DNA from: a virus
IMG/VR virus record: IMGVR_UViG_3300049218_000500
Location: 1 to 61,820 of that record
Direction: 5' to 3' (one strand)
DNA length: 61,820 nucleotides
Shown here: positions 22,104-30,112 of the stretch, in pieces
Layout of the letters: the number at the start of each line of letters is the position of its first letter
Numbering within the stretch: the first letter of the stretch is position 1
Program-made: the position numbers and the translations under genes
Notes under the pieces: generated by a model
Told to the model about the DNA's origin: nothing
Seen by the model: the letters and a program-made list of their open reading frames with translations, nothing else
The model's database searches: none

Positions 22104-23197
22104 CAGCCGCGATTTCGGGGTCCCAATGGGTGGACCGATGCCACTTTGGCGACTGCCGCGACACCATGCGTGCCATGATCGCTAATGACGTGAAGGTGCA
22201 AACCATCGTGACAAGCCCTCCTTACTGGGGGCTGCGCGACTATGGCGTCGACGGCCAGATTGGGCTGGAGCAGTCGTTGGGCGAATTCATCAGCACGTTG
22301 GTTGACGTGTTCGATTTATGCCGACAGCTGCTCGCCGACGACGGTACCGCATGGATCAATATGGGCGACAGCTACTCAGGCACGCGCGGCGCGCCCTGGG
22401 GGCCGTCGGAATCTTCGAAGGAGGCTCGCGCGATGACGGCGTCACGCCGTCGCGATGACGCGCCAATTCCTAGATCAGACTTTCGGGTGCCGGGTCTGAA
22501 GCCTAAAGATCTCGTCGGCCAACCGTGGCAACTGGCATTCGCGCTCCAAGACGCGGGCTGGTACCTGCGCCAAGACATCATCTGGCACAAGCCAAATCCC
22601 ATGCCTGAGTCGGTGCGCGACCGTTGCACGAAGGCCCACGAGTATGTCTTCCTGCTGTCGAAAAGCGAGAGGTACTTCTACGACTTCGACGCCATGCAAG
22701 AGCCGGTGACAGGGAATGCCCACCGGCGTGGCTGCGGTGTAAATCCGAAGGCGTCGTCGGGTTGGGATATGCGTCCCGGTAGCCATACGAAACTGGACGG
22801 CCGCTACCCCGGAACAGGCGTCGGCTTTGGCCGGGGCTACGACGCCGTAAGCAAGCCGCGAGTTAAGTCGAAACAGAACGAGTCGTTCAGTGCCGCTGTC
22901 GCTGATCTGGTTGATACTCGCAACCGTCGCAGCGTCTGGACCATCCCGACTCAGTCGTTCGACGGGGCGCACTTTGCAACCTTTCCCGAAGCACTGGTTG
23001 AGCCCTGCGTGCTCGCCGGCAGCCGGCCCGGCGACATCGTGTTCGATCCTTTCTTCGGCAGCGGAACGACGGGCCAGGTCGCGCAGCGTCTCGGCCGTCG
23101 TTTCATTGGTTGCGAGCTGAATCCTGCTTATGAATCACTACAGCGTGACCGTCTACGGCAATCCGCGCTGCAACTCGAACAGGTGGCGTCGCTATGA
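22100..23197 (+). CDS. DNA methyltransferase, N4-cytosine or N6-adenine type
   Basis: 365-residue amino-methyltransferase of the beta order: catalytic TSPPYW at 38-43 comes first and the AdoMet-binding motif FDPFFGSGTTG comes near the C-terminus, followed by RRFIGCELNPAY. SPPY is more usual for N4-cytosine enzymes, DPPY for adenine enzymes, so N4C is favoured but not certain. No restriction enzyme is adjacent. As an early gene it probably protects phage DNA from host restriction or marks it for regulation. Confidence 0.93.
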   Translation: MTAAISGSQWVDRCHFGDCRDTMRAMIANDVKVQTIVTSPPYWGLRDYGVDGQIGLEQSLGEFISTLVDVFDLCRQLLADDGTAWINMGDSYSGTRGAPWGPSESSKEARAMTASRRRDDAPIPRSDFRVPGLKPKDLVGQPWQLAFALQDAGWYLRQDIIWHKPNPMPESVRDRCTKAHEYVFLLSKSERYFYDFDAMQEPVTGNAHRRGCGVNPKASSGWDMRPGSHTKLDGRYPGTGVGFGRGYDAVSKPRVKSKQNESFSAAVADLVDTRNRRSVWTIPTQSFDGAHFATFPEALVEPCVLAGSRPGDIVFDPFFGSGTTGQVAQRLGRRFIGCELNPAYESLQRDRLRQSALQLEQVASL

Positions 23198-23427
23198 GCA
23201 ACGGGTCATCAATGGTCATGGGAGATCTGTTCCCCTGTCCATCCACTTTCAAGCGTGCGGGCTATTCGAGTTCGCGGCCGCGCCACCCTGATTGGCGTCT
23301 CTCGGAGATCACGGAGCATGTGGCACGTATGCGATGCGTGCACAGCGTCGATCTTCACGTGGCCATGGCCAAGGAAATCCGTGAACACATCGACGGTTAC
23401 CTGAAAGCGTTGGGAGCGTCGGACTGA
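23194..23427 (+). CDS. Small hypothetical early protein
   Basis: 77 residues, starting inside the methyltransferase stop (4-base overlap) and ending at the first base of the next ATG. It has a Cys/Pro-containing N-terminus and a helical C-terminal half (AMAKEIREHIDGYLKALG). No family recognised. Confidence 0.65.
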   Translation: MSNGSSMVMGDLFPCPSTFKRAGYSSSRPRHPDWRLSEITEHVARMRCVHSVDLHVAMAKEIREHIDGYLKALGASD

Positions 23428-24416
23428 TGGGAATGCGTGAATACGGGAAGATCGGTCCGAAGTTTTGGATCGGTGAGACCGGCAAGAAACTGAAGGCAGC
23501 AGGCCCCATCGCGCAAGTCACCGCGATGTATCTGCTTACGTCTCCGCACGCCAACATGCTCGGCCTGTTCTATCAGCCTGTTCTGTATTTGGCGCACGAG
23601 ACAGGATTGGGCATGGAAGGGGCTTCGGAGGGGCTTCGAAGCTGCATCGAAGCCGGATTTTGCGACTACGACCCCGCCACCGAGATGGTTTGGGTCTACG
23701 AGATGGCGAAGTATCAAGTCGGCGAGTCGTTGACGGCTGCCGACAAGCGGTCCGTCGGCGTTCAAAACGAATACAACGCGCTACCCGTAAATCCTTTTCT
23801 ATCAGGGTTTTACGATCGATATGGTGCAGTCTTCCATATGTCGAAAAAGCGTGTTTCTGACGTTCCGTCATCTTCGAAAACGGAAGGGGCTACGAAGGCC
23901 CTTCCAAGCCCCTTGGAAGCCAGTAGCAGTTACAGCAGCAGTAACAGTAACAAAGATGAGGCTAACGCCTCTGTCGACTCCGCCGCTGAAGCGACGGGTG
24001 CCGACCTGCTTGGCAACGTGCATAGGATCGGGAAGGTAACGCCACCGAGCGGGGAGTCCGACCAGCACGCATTGCCAGCCTGTCCGTTCAACGAGATCGT
24101 CGCGGCGTACCACGAACTCATGCCGGAGAACCCAAGGGTCAAGACGCTGAGCGAAGCGCGCAAGCGAACGATATCGGCCCGATGGCGCGAAGCTGCTCGG
24201 TTGACCTGCCAGCCGTTCGGCTACACGACTCGTGCTGATGGCATTGCGTCTTGGCGGAAGTTTTTCGAGGTTTGCGCGCGCTCCGATTTCTTGACCGGAA
24301 AGGGTGAGCCGCGCCCGAACATGCCACCGTTCTTTGCTGACATCGATTTTTTAACGTCGCCTAGCGGTTTCACGAACTGCCTGGAGAACAAGTACCACCG
24401 TGAGGTAGCTGCATGA
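23427..24416 (+). CDS. Replication initiator (lambda O / DnaT-like position)
   Basis: 329 residues placed directly upstream of the helicase gene. The N-terminal domain (about 1-115) looks like a winged-helix DNA-binding unit with KIGPKFWIGETGKKLK. A Ser/Asn/Thr-rich linker (about 145-200, poly-Ser near 165) joins it to a C-terminal helical domain with ARKRTISARWREAAR and W-RKFFEVCARSDFLTGK, typical of phage initiators that hand DnaB to the origin. The origin could lie in the linker-coding DNA, as in lambda O; short AGCAGTaacAGCAG-like iterations are visible there (about 23926-23950). Confidence 0.84.
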   Translation: MGMREYGKIGPKFWIGETGKKLKAAGPIAQVTAMYLLTSPHANMLGLFYQPVLYLAHETGLGMEGASEGLRSCIEAGFCDYDPATEMVWVYEMAKYQVGESLTAADKRSVGVQNEYNALPVNPFLSGFYDRYGAVFHMSKKRVSDVPSSSKTEGATKALPSPLEASSSYSSSNSNKDEANASVDSAAEATGADLLGNVHRIGKVTPPSGESDQHALPACPFNEIVAAYHELMPENPRVKTLSEARKRTISARWREAARLTCQPFGYTTRADGIASWRKFFEVCARSDFLTGKGEPRPNMPPFFADIDFLTSPSGFTNCLENKYHREVAA

Positions 24417-25810
24417 CCACCATCGACACCGAAGACCTCAAGGCACCCCCGCATAGCTTGGAGTCGGAGCAGTCCGTCATCGGCGCGTTGTTGACCGACA
24501 ACCGGGCCTACGACGTGATCGGCGACAAGCTGCGTCCGGAGCACTTTTTCCGCGCCGACCACCAAGCACTGTACCGCTGCATTGAACGCTTGATCACTGC
24601 CGACCGCGGCGTAGATCCGACGACGTTGTTCGAAGCGCTACAGCACGCAGGCAAAGCCCAGGAAGCGGGTGGCTTGCCGTACATCATGGACTTGGCGCTT
24701 AACACGCCGGGAGCGGCGAACATCGCCCGGTACGCGGAGATCGTGATTGATCGGGCGAAACTTCGCGGCGTGATCGCCGTGGCGCGCGAGCTGATCGATG
24801 ATGCGTCCAGCCCGCGCGGCAAGCCGGCTGCTGACGTCCTCGACTCCGCTTCCGAGAAGCTCGAGAAGCTTGCCGAGACCGGCGACGCAGATGCAGGCCC
24901 TGTGCTCATTCGCGACCAGTTGGCAGGCGTCATCGACCAACTCGACCAGCAGTATCACGGCAGCGTCGCAGCGGCCGAACCGACCGGTTTCATCGACCTC
25001 GACGCGAAGCTCAATGGCGGCTTGCGCGCTGGTGAGCTCGTGATCATCGCAGGACGCCCTGCTATGGCGAAAACAACCCTGGCCATGGCGATCGCGGACC
25101 GCTTCGCGCAGCGTAGGCCGGTGGCGGTGTTTTCGCTGGAAATGCCAAGCGAGCAACTGCATAAGCGCGGCATTGCCCGCGAGGGTGGCATCCCGCTGCC
25201 TCGCGTGATGGATGGCAAGAAGATGCACGACGAAGACTGGCCGCGCCTGACGCACGCCGTTCAGGTGTTGAGTGAGCGGCAGTTGTGGGTGGACGATCAG
25301 CCGGCCTTGACGCTGCTGCAGATCCGCAATCGCAGCCGTAAGGTCAAACGCATGGCGGGCGACCTGGGGCTGATCGTCGTCGATTACATCGGGCTGATGG
25401 AGGGTGGCGAGCGCACCGATAACCGCACGCAACGAATCGGCTCGTATTCGCGCGGTCTGAAGGAGCTCGCCAAGCAGCTCGGCGTCCCAGTGATCGCTTT
25501 GTCGCAGCTATCTCGGAAGGTTGAGGAGCGTCCCAACAAGCGCCCATTGGTCTCCGACCTACGCGATAGCGGCGAAATCGAGCAGGACGCCGACATCATC
25601 CTGATGCTCTACCGCGACGAGATCTACAACCCGGACACGATGGACAAGGGCATCGCAGAGGTGATTATCGGCAAGCAGCGCAACGGGGAAACCGGACGTG
25701 TGGCGCTGTGCTTTGCCGGCGAGTATTCGCGGTTTTCCGATATGGCCCCAGGCGCGTCGTACGGGCGGCAAGTGAATGCATCGAGACAACCAAAGGGCTT
25801 CGACGAATGA
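24413..25810 (+). CDS. dnaB: Replicative DNA helicase, DnaB family
   Basis: 465-residue hexameric helicase. The N-terminal domain (about 10-120, HSLESEQSVIGALL) is followed by the RecA-like motor: Walker A at 214-222, VFSLEMP at about 239-245, Walker B LIVVDYIGLM and the Arg-finger region DSGEIEQDADIILMLYR. The Walker A reads GRPAMAKTT, with Ala where most DnaB proteins have Gly (GRPxMGKT). It begins inside the initiator's stop (4-base overlap) and would drive phage fork movement. Confidence 0.95.
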   Translation: MTTIDTEDLKAPPHSLESEQSVIGALLTDNRAYDVIGDKLRPEHFFRADHQALYRCIERLITADRGVDPTTLFEALQHAGKAQEAGGLPYIMDLALNTPGAANIARYAEIVIDRAKLRGVIAVARELIDDASSPRGKPAADVLDSASEKLEKLAETGDADAGPVLIRDQLAGVIDQLDQQYHGSVAAAEPTGFIDLDAKLNGGLRAGELVIIAGRPAMAKTTLAMAIADRFAQRRPVAVFSLEMPSEQLHKRGIAREGGIPLPRVMDGKKMHDEDWPRLTHAVQVLSERQLWVDDQPALTLLQIRNRSRKVKRMAGDLGLIVVDYIGLMEGGERTDNRTQRIGSYSRGLKELAKQLGVPVIALSQLSRKVEERPNKRPLVSDLRDSGEIEQDADIILMLYRDEIYNPDTMDKGIAEVIIGKQRNGETGRVALCFAGEYSRFSDMAPGASYGRQVNASRQPKGFDE

Positions 25811-26328
25811 ACGACATGGCAATCGAATTTGACGAGCCGCACGTCGCGGTGCCTGCAGGCGGCGCGCGCACGATCCTGGCGCTTGACCTTGGCACGAAAT
25901 GCGGCTGGGCGCTGCAGGACGGCAATGGTTTTATCACGGGCGGTACCGCGAACTTCTCCGCGTCGTCGACGGACCGCAGCGGCCAGCGATGGTTGAAGTT
26001 CGCCGCGCACCTTTCGCGGATCAAGCAGCAAGCTGGCGAGATCCACGCAGTGTATTACGAGGACGTGAAGCGACACGTCGGTACGCAGGCGAGCCACGCC
26101 TATGGGGCATTTGAGTCTCATCTTCAGGTCTTCTGCGACATCAACCGGATCCGGCTGTACGGCGTCGGCGTAGGCACGGTCAAAAAACACTTCACCGGCA
26201 AGGGCAACGCGAAGAAAGAAGAGATGGTCATTGCCGCGCGTGCCAAGGGATTCCGCCCGGTAGACGACAACCATGCCGATGCGCTTGCCATCCTCGATTA
26301 CGCCATCACCAAGGAGCGAAATTCGTGA
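25807..26328 (+). CDS. RuvC-like Holliday-junction resolvase
   Basis: 173-residue RNase-H-fold nuclease. Acidic residues fit the RuvC pattern: D27 in LALDLGTKCGWA, E85 in YYEDVKRH, and D154/D158 with H156 in DDNHADALA. It would resolve branched DNA before packaging. It overlaps the helicase gene by 4 bases and is followed by a GTGA overlap with the next gene. Confidence 0.88.
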   Translation: MNDMAIEFDEPHVAVPAGGARTILALDLGTKCGWALQDGNGFITGGTANFSASSTDRSGQRWLKFAAHLSRIKQQAGEIHAVYYEDVKRHVGTQASHAYGAFESHLQVFCDINRIRLYGVGVGTVKKHFTGKGNAKKEEMVIAARAKGFRPVDDNHADALAILDYAITKERNS

Positions 26329-26780
26329 GCAGACGCCGACTATCTTCCCGTTCGCCCGCGCGAGGCATGAGCGGCATCGAGGCGCTGGCTCGCAAGCGCG
26401 CCCTCGCAACCCAACTCGATGACGCCGCCGTCGACGAACAGGATTTACCCGTGCTCGCCGCGGTCGAGATGATCGCCCTCGGCATGGGAACCACCGAGCA
26501 CTGGGACGTGATGTGCCGCGCGATCAATCAAGCATGGACACTCGCGTGCAATGACATCGGCAGCGGAGCCAAGCCGACGATCCAGGCCGCGAGCTATTCG
26601 CTAGGCGCAATGGCCGAGCGGTTTCATCGAACTGGCCGTTTGGTATTCGACGGCAACACGCTGCGCTTGGTGCGGGAGACGTTGGCCGTTCGTGCCGGGC
26701 AGTTGCGCCTAGCAACGGTTAGCGAGGTTGTTGAAGCGTCTCGAATGGTCGAGCGCTTTTACGGGGAGGTCAGAGCATGA
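26325..26780 (+). CDS. Hypothetical early protein
   Basis: 151 residues, GTG start overlapping the resolvase stop. A basic N-terminus (RRRLSSRSPAR) is followed by a helical body with VLAAVEMIALGMGTTEHWDVMCRAIN and a long C-terminal helix. No family recognised; common neighbours in phage nin-like regions are of unknown role. Confidence 0.68.
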   Translation: MSRRRLSSRSPARGMSGIEALARKRALATQLDDAAVDEQDLPVLAAVEMIALGMGTTEHWDVMCRAINQAWTLACNDIGSGAKPTIQAASYSLGAMAERFHRTGRLVFDGNTLRLVRETLAVRAGQLRLATVSEVVEASRMVERFYGEVRA

Positions 26781-27091
26781 GCTTGAAATGCAAACCCGGT
26801 GAAATGGCGATCGTCACGAAGAATCCGGCGACTCCGGGTTGTACCTGTATGGATTGTGCGGTCTCCCGCGCAATGGTGGGGAAGATCGTGACGGTCAAAT
26901 CTCTGGTCGAGTCAACCGTGTGGCTTCTCGCGGAAAAGCTAAGTGTCGACGCGATGATGACGCCGCAATTTGGCGCTCGCGTCAAGGTAGACGCGATCGA
27001 CGATGATCTGCTCACGCCGCTCCGAGGCGACCCCGAAGGCGAGAACACCGACACGCCAATCGGCCACCGCATACCGGACCTCGTTCACTGA
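26777..27091 (+). CDS. Small SH3/KOW-like early protein
   Basis: 104 residues. Has CKPGEMAIV, three cysteines in PGCTCMDC, MVGKIVTV and a closing IDDDLLTPL, the same scaffold as the LexA-box gene at 18366-18665 (PGDMARIV, LIGRIVVV, LDSSLEPL). It is part of the early operon with 4-base and 1-base overlaps. Function unknown. Confidence 0.72.
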   Translation: MSLKCKPGEMAIVTKNPATPGCTCMDCAVSRAMVGKIVTVKSLVESTVWLLAEKLSVDAMMTPQFGARVKVDAIDDDLLTPLRGDPEGENTDTPIGHRIPDLVH

Positions 27092-27507
27092 TGGCGATAC
27101 ACCGCGAGTTCACGCTAACTGGCCCGGACGTCTGGGCCAGGGTCATTGACACCGTCCGCCCTAACGCTGCGCCGGCGATCGAGCGCGGCAAGCCGCTGCA
27201 TGTGATCGTCACTTCCTACGACGCCGATCGCCACGACAGCCAGATAGGGCTGTACTGGGGCGTCATCCTCAAGCGCATCGCCGAAGACATTCCCGATGAC
27301 GACGGCGAGTTCCGGCCAGCGCAGTACTGGCACGAGCGTCTGGCGCTGGAATTTCTAGGCATGATCGAGTGGGTCAACCCGCGTACCAACCGCATTAACC
27401 GTCGACGTCGTTCCACCGCGCGCGGCGAAATCTCGGTCGGTGACATGGCGAAGTACCTGACTCAGCTCCAGGCGTGGGGTGCCGAGCGAGGGATCGTATG
27501 GGATTGA
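27091..27507 (+). CDS. ninB: NinB-like recombination protein
   Basis: 138 residues related to lambda NinB (Orf), a recombination mediator that binds single-stranded DNA. Matching blocks are KPLHVIVTSYDADRHDSQ, a WHERLA region and the C-terminal VGDMAKYLTQLQAWGAERGI, very like the GEFAELLELIQAFGTERGV end of NinB. Its location after the replication genes is also that of ninB. Start shares one base with the upstream stop. Confidence 0.82.
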   Translation: MAIHREFTLTGPDVWARVIDTVRPNAAPAIERGKPLHVIVTSYDADRHDSQIGLYWGVILKRIAEDIPDDDGEFRPAQYWHERLALEFLGMIEWVNPRTNRINRRRRSTARGEISVGDMAKYLTQLQAWGAERGIVWD

Positions 27508-27722
27508 ACGGCGACGACGATGGTGAACGTCTATGGGAAAAAGGCGACCCGGTGGTGATCTTGATCCGGCGCGAGGAACGAACCTGCGCAGGATGTGTGT
27601 CGTTAGTGACCACTCGGTTGTTTGGAGAGAACGCGGCGGCGTGCCGGCGCCGTCGCCGCAAGGCGCAGATGAGCGTCAAGAAGACCCGGCGATGCGACAG
27701 TTATATAGAGGAGAAGCGATAG
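27498..27722 (+). CDS. Small Cys/Arg-rich early protein
   Basis: 74 residues overlapping the NinB 3' end by 10 bases. It has CAGC near residue 30, a basic run (ACRRRRRKAQ) and a last cysteine before the C-terminus, hinting at a small metal- and nucleic-acid-binding unit. It ends one base before the next gene begins. Confidence 0.6.
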   Translation: MGLNGDDDGERLWEKGDPVVILIRREERTCAGCVSLVTTRLFGENAAACRRRRRKAQMSVKKTRRCDSYIEEKR

Positions 27723-28391
27723 ATGGATGCGATTTTCGAGAGCGTGGAGCAGGCGCTGCATGTGAGCTTCATGGTCATATCGCTGCCGTCGCGTCAGAAG
27801 AACACGTTTCGCTTGGCCCTGATCCAGGCGCTAGAGCAGGTGGGCGACCTGACCAATCGGCAACAGGCGACGCTCGAGTATCTGCGCGGGACCCGCACCG
27901 AGAGCACGATCAATTTCGAGGGGCTGAACGGCGATGAGGTGCGGGCCCAGTGTGCGATGGTTGTGGCGGCCGTGCGCGATCGACTATCAACTGACGAGCG
28001 CAATGCCATCTGGTTGCGATACGCACGCGGGATTCCGGCGCGCCCGCGCGGCGCTGGCCTTGCTGCGGACGCGGGCGTGCCGCCGTCGAAGGAATGGAAA
28101 CAGGCGATATTCGAGGTCGCGAACAGGTTCCGTAAAGAGGAAGGGGTGCTAAGTCGCGAGGCCATCATGGCAGTCATCGCCGGGCACGCGTTCCCGCATC
28201 AGCGCGAAACGGATTTCTCGTACGTGAACATCGCACGGGCGACGGGTGCCAACGAGCGCACCTTGCGGCGGACGGCAATGACTGTTCGCAAGTGGCTGCG
28301 TTTGTACGAGTCCAGCGCTGTATGTACACTGGAGCCGATCTTCAGCGCGCATGGTGTTGTAGTTTCAGGAGAAACCGCAGAAATCGATTAG
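27723..28391 (+). CDS. Q-position late regulator (probable antiterminator)
   Basis: 222 residues, helical, with an HTH-like segment near residue 170 (SYVNIARATGANERTLRRTAMTVRKWL). It is the last early gene and is followed at once by a promoter and terminator pair (28399-28488), just as Q is in lambda. It has no zinc-finger cysteines of lambda Q. The call rests on position plus the DNA-binding motif; sequence kinship to a named Q family is not visible. Confidence 0.65.
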   Translation: MDAIFESVEQALHVSFMVISLPSRQKNTFRLALIQALEQVGDLTNRQQATLEYLRGTRTESTINFEGLNGDEVRAQCAMVVAAVRDRLSTDERNAIWLRYARGIPARPRGAGLAADAGVPPSKEWKQAIFEVANRFRKEEGVLSREAIMAVIAGHAFPHQRETDFSYVNIARATGANERTLRRTAMTVRKWLRLYESSAVCTLEPIFSAHGVVVSGETAEID

Positions 28392-28398
28392 AAAGTAG

Positions 28399-28427
28399 TT
28401 GTAAACGTGGCCGGTTTGGTGCAGAAT
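28399..28427 (+). promoter_or_regulatory. pR'-like late promoter
   Basis: -35 TTGTAA (28399-28404) and -10 CAGAAT (28422-28427) with exactly 17 bases between. It begins 8 bases after the stop of the Q-position gene and would start RNA near 28434, about 25 bases before a strong terminator. No other promoter of similar quality is seen before the late genes. Confidence 0.66.
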
Positions 28428-28457
28428 TTCTCCAGATTCGAGAAATGCCCTCACGAG

Positions 28458-28488
28458 AGCCCCGCTGACAAACGTCGCGGGGCTTTTT
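28458..28488 (+). terminator. Intrinsic terminator tR'-like
   Basis: AGCCCCGC (28458-28465) pairs with GCGGGGCT (28477-28484), an 8-base GC-rich stem followed by five T. It ends the short transcript from the promoter at 28399, the layout of lambda pR'-tR', where Q lets polymerase pass. Confidence 0.85.
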
Positions 28489-28542
28489 GCATTTTGATTT
28501 GTTTCTGGTTTGCGATATCGTAGTGTTTTAAATTACGAGATC

Positions 28543-28710
28543 ATGGTTATGCAAATTGGCGACGTGGTGATACTGAAGAGCGGCGGTCCGAGAATGACGG
28601 TAGTTTATATCGACACGGATTACACCCCTCCCAGGCTCGGGTGCGAGTGGTTTTTAAATGGAAAAGTCGAGAGTGGCGCTTTTCCGGAACAAGCAGTTGA
28701 AATAGCCTGA
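28543..28710 (+). CDS. YodC/DUF2158-like small protein
   Basis: 55 residues matching the DUF2158 pattern: IGDVVILKSGGPRMTV, CEWF near the middle and FPEQAVEI at the end, a small SH3-like barrel. Function unknown. ATG at 28543 is used; an ATG two codons later is possible. First gene after the late terminator. Confidence 0.8.
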   Translation: MVMQIGDVVILKSGGPRMTVVYIDTDYTPPRLGCEWFLNGKVESGAFPEQAVEIA

Positions 28711-28715
28711 ATTTA

Positions 28716-28928
28716 ATGCGTTTTTTTGGTGGTCCTGCGGACGGCAAGGAACTTTTGGTTCCGGATGGTGCGATCTTGTTTCGCGTCGAGACGAACGACG
28801 GATTCGGCGACTCGCCTGAATACACGACGTATCGGATTCACCGGCACGAGCGTGCCGATGGCTCGCTGGTAGACGCCATGATCGTCGGCGATGTGTCAGA
28901 CGATCGTATCCGCAGGACGATGGGTTAA
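28716..28928 (+). CDS. Small phage protein with FGGPADGKEL
   Basis: 70 residues. The opening FFGGPADGKELLVPDG and the later Y-x-YRIHRH pattern occur in many small phage proteins of unknown function. It begins 5 bases after the previous stop with no clear ribosome-binding site, so coupling is likely. Confidence 0.7.
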   Translation: MRFFGGPADGKELLVPDGAILFRVETNDGFGDSPEYTTYRIHRHERADGSLVDAMIVGDVSDDRIRRTMG

Positions 28929-29149
28929 TACAGAGCAAATTCGAAGAAGGAAGAACACCACCTTCATCGACGTGAAAGCGAAACGACATTCGCAAGGGTT
29001 CAGACTTGCCCGATGGTTGCGGAGTACCCTCCCGCGCGAACCAGGTGACGGCTATATCGAAAGCAAAGTCGCAACACACTGCCGGGACTGACAACCCGGA
29101 TGCAGCACCCACAGCGTGCCGCTCGCTCTGCGTTAAGAGCACTAATTCC

Positions 29150-29179
29150 AAGCCCCGCCGAAAAACCGAGTGGGGCTTT
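29150..29179 (+). terminator. Terminator-like hairpin
   Basis: AAGCCCC pairs with GGGGCTT around a 15-base loop and is followed by TCTATTTCT. It lies in a 270-base stretch (28929-29198) with no convincing gene and resembles the tR' hairpin at 28458. Confidence 0.62.
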
Positions 29180-29198
29180 CTATTTCTGGGTCGGTTAT

Positions 29199-29387
29199 AT
29201 GGGCGCGCGGATACTTCTGACAACGGCGGTTCTTTGTGAGCGAGTCCTCGTAGCAGAGAGGGCTGGCGAAGATGTTCGGCTTACACCGGATGAATGTCGC
29301 GGCGTTGCCGAACAGTGGTGGGATTGCCAGGAGAAGGTCCGTTACTTGGAGGCCCTCATCGTACGGATGGCGCGCGGTCGCGATTGA
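29199..29387 (+). CDS. Small helical late-region protein
   Basis: 62 residues starting MGARILLTTAVL, then acidic and helical (LTPDECRGVAEQWWDCQEKVRYLEALI). Its ribosome-binding site is weak. It ends exactly where the convergent brnA gene ends. No family recognised. Confidence 0.58.
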   Translation: MGARILLTTAVLCERVLVAERAGEDVRLTPDECRGVAEQWWDCQEKVRYLEALIVRMARGRD

Positions 29388-29663
29388 CTACGCCTTGTGT
29401 GTCTGTAACCATTCCCGCAGTGCGCCGTTCATGCGCGTCTGCCAGCCATCGCCACCGGCCTTGAACGCCTCAACAATGTCCGCGTCATAGCGAACGCTCA
29501 GCAGAACCTTGGTGACGTCGGACTTCGGCCGACCGCCGCGTCGCTTCATGCTTGCAAACTGTTCATCGCTGGGCACGAACGTGTCCGGATCCGCCGCGAT
29601 GCCGCGGTTGATTTCCGCGTCTTCTTCCTCGGTGGGCATGTAGAGCTTAGGTTTCGTCGTCAT
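29388..29663 (-). CDS. brnA: BrnA-type antitoxin
   Basis: 91 residues ending in a ribbon-helix-helix-like domain (VTKVLLSVRYDADIVEAFKAGGDGWQTRMNGALREWL split over two helices), the mark of BrnA antitoxins, preceded by the typical EEEDAEINRGIAADPDT segment. It would neutralise BrnT and repress the pair's promoter through the inverted sites at 29925-29969. It overlaps brnT by 17 bases. Confidence 0.92.
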   Translation of the reverse strand: MTTKPKLYMPTEEEDAEINRGIAADPDTFVPSDEQFASMKRRGGRPKSDVTKVLLSVRYDADIVEAFKAGGDGWQTRMNGALREWLQTHKA

Positions 29664-29916
29664 AGCGTTTGACCTCCCGACGGTTAGCCTTGCGCAGGCT
29701 GATGATGTGCATCGTGCGGCCGCGCTGCGTGTACACCACGCAGTAGAGGCGGCCATTAATAATCGAGTATCCGATTTCGCGTAGTTCGAGGTAATCGGTC
29801 CGGTCGTCGACTTCGAACCACACTTCCGACCACTCGATTGATTCAGCCAACGCCAGCGAAACGCCGTGCTTAGCTTGGTTGATCAGGTCTTTGGCGGGGT
29901 CGAATGTGATGTCCAT
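29647..29916 (-). CDS. brnT: BrnT-type ribonuclease toxin
   Basis: 89 residues of the BrnT family (RelE-like fold): FDPAKDLINQAKHGVSL at the start, EIGYSIINGRLYCVVYTQRG in the middle, then IISLRKANRREVKRY. Acts as an mRNA-cutting toxin in known pairs. The ATG at 29916 falls at the predicted transcription start of its own promoter, so the message may be leaderless; an ATG at 29937 would lie inside the -10 and is unlikely. Oriented against the late genes. Confidence 0.92.
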   Translation of the reverse strand: MDITFDPAKDLINQAKHGVSLALAESIEWSEVWFEVDDRTDYLELREIGYSIINGRLYCVVYTQRGRTMHIISLRKANRREVKRYDDET

Positions 29917-29922
29917 GTAATT

Positions 29923-29969
29923 ATTGTAGTTACACAAACCTATTCGGTCAATCTGTTTTTGTAACTACA
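29923..29969 (-). promoter_or_regulatory. brnTA promoter and inverted operator sites
   Basis: On the minus strand -35 TTGACC (29946-29951) and -10 TACAAT (29923-29928) are 17 bases apart. TGTAGTTACA (29925-29934) overlaps the -10 and its inverted copy TGTAACTACA (29960-29969) lies just upstream of the -35, as expected for BrnA autorepression. Confidence 0.74.
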
Positions 29970-29990
29970 TTAACCAAGTTTCCAAGGCTC

Positions 29991-30012
29991 GGCCCGTTCA
30001 TCGGTCCGGGCC
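29991..30012 (+). terminator. Weak hairpin upstream of rha
   Basis: GGCCCG (29991-29996) pairs with CGGGCC (30007-30012), followed by TTCTTGCTTT. The T-run is interrupted, so termination would be weak. Confidence 0.45.
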
Positions 30013-30112
30013 TTCTTGCTTTGTGCTGCGGATAGGCTGGCCGGCCGACAAACGCGTTTCCCTGGACGCGCTTCCGTGGCATTTATTCCAGGCTCCTTCA
30101 GGGAGAAGCCGC

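Noticed and set aside
27533-27937. Rightward frame of 134 codons overlapping the Q-position gene
   Set aside because: Arg/Gly/Glu-rich shadow in a different frame, with the true genes 27498-27722 and 27723-28391 abutting cleanly beneath it.
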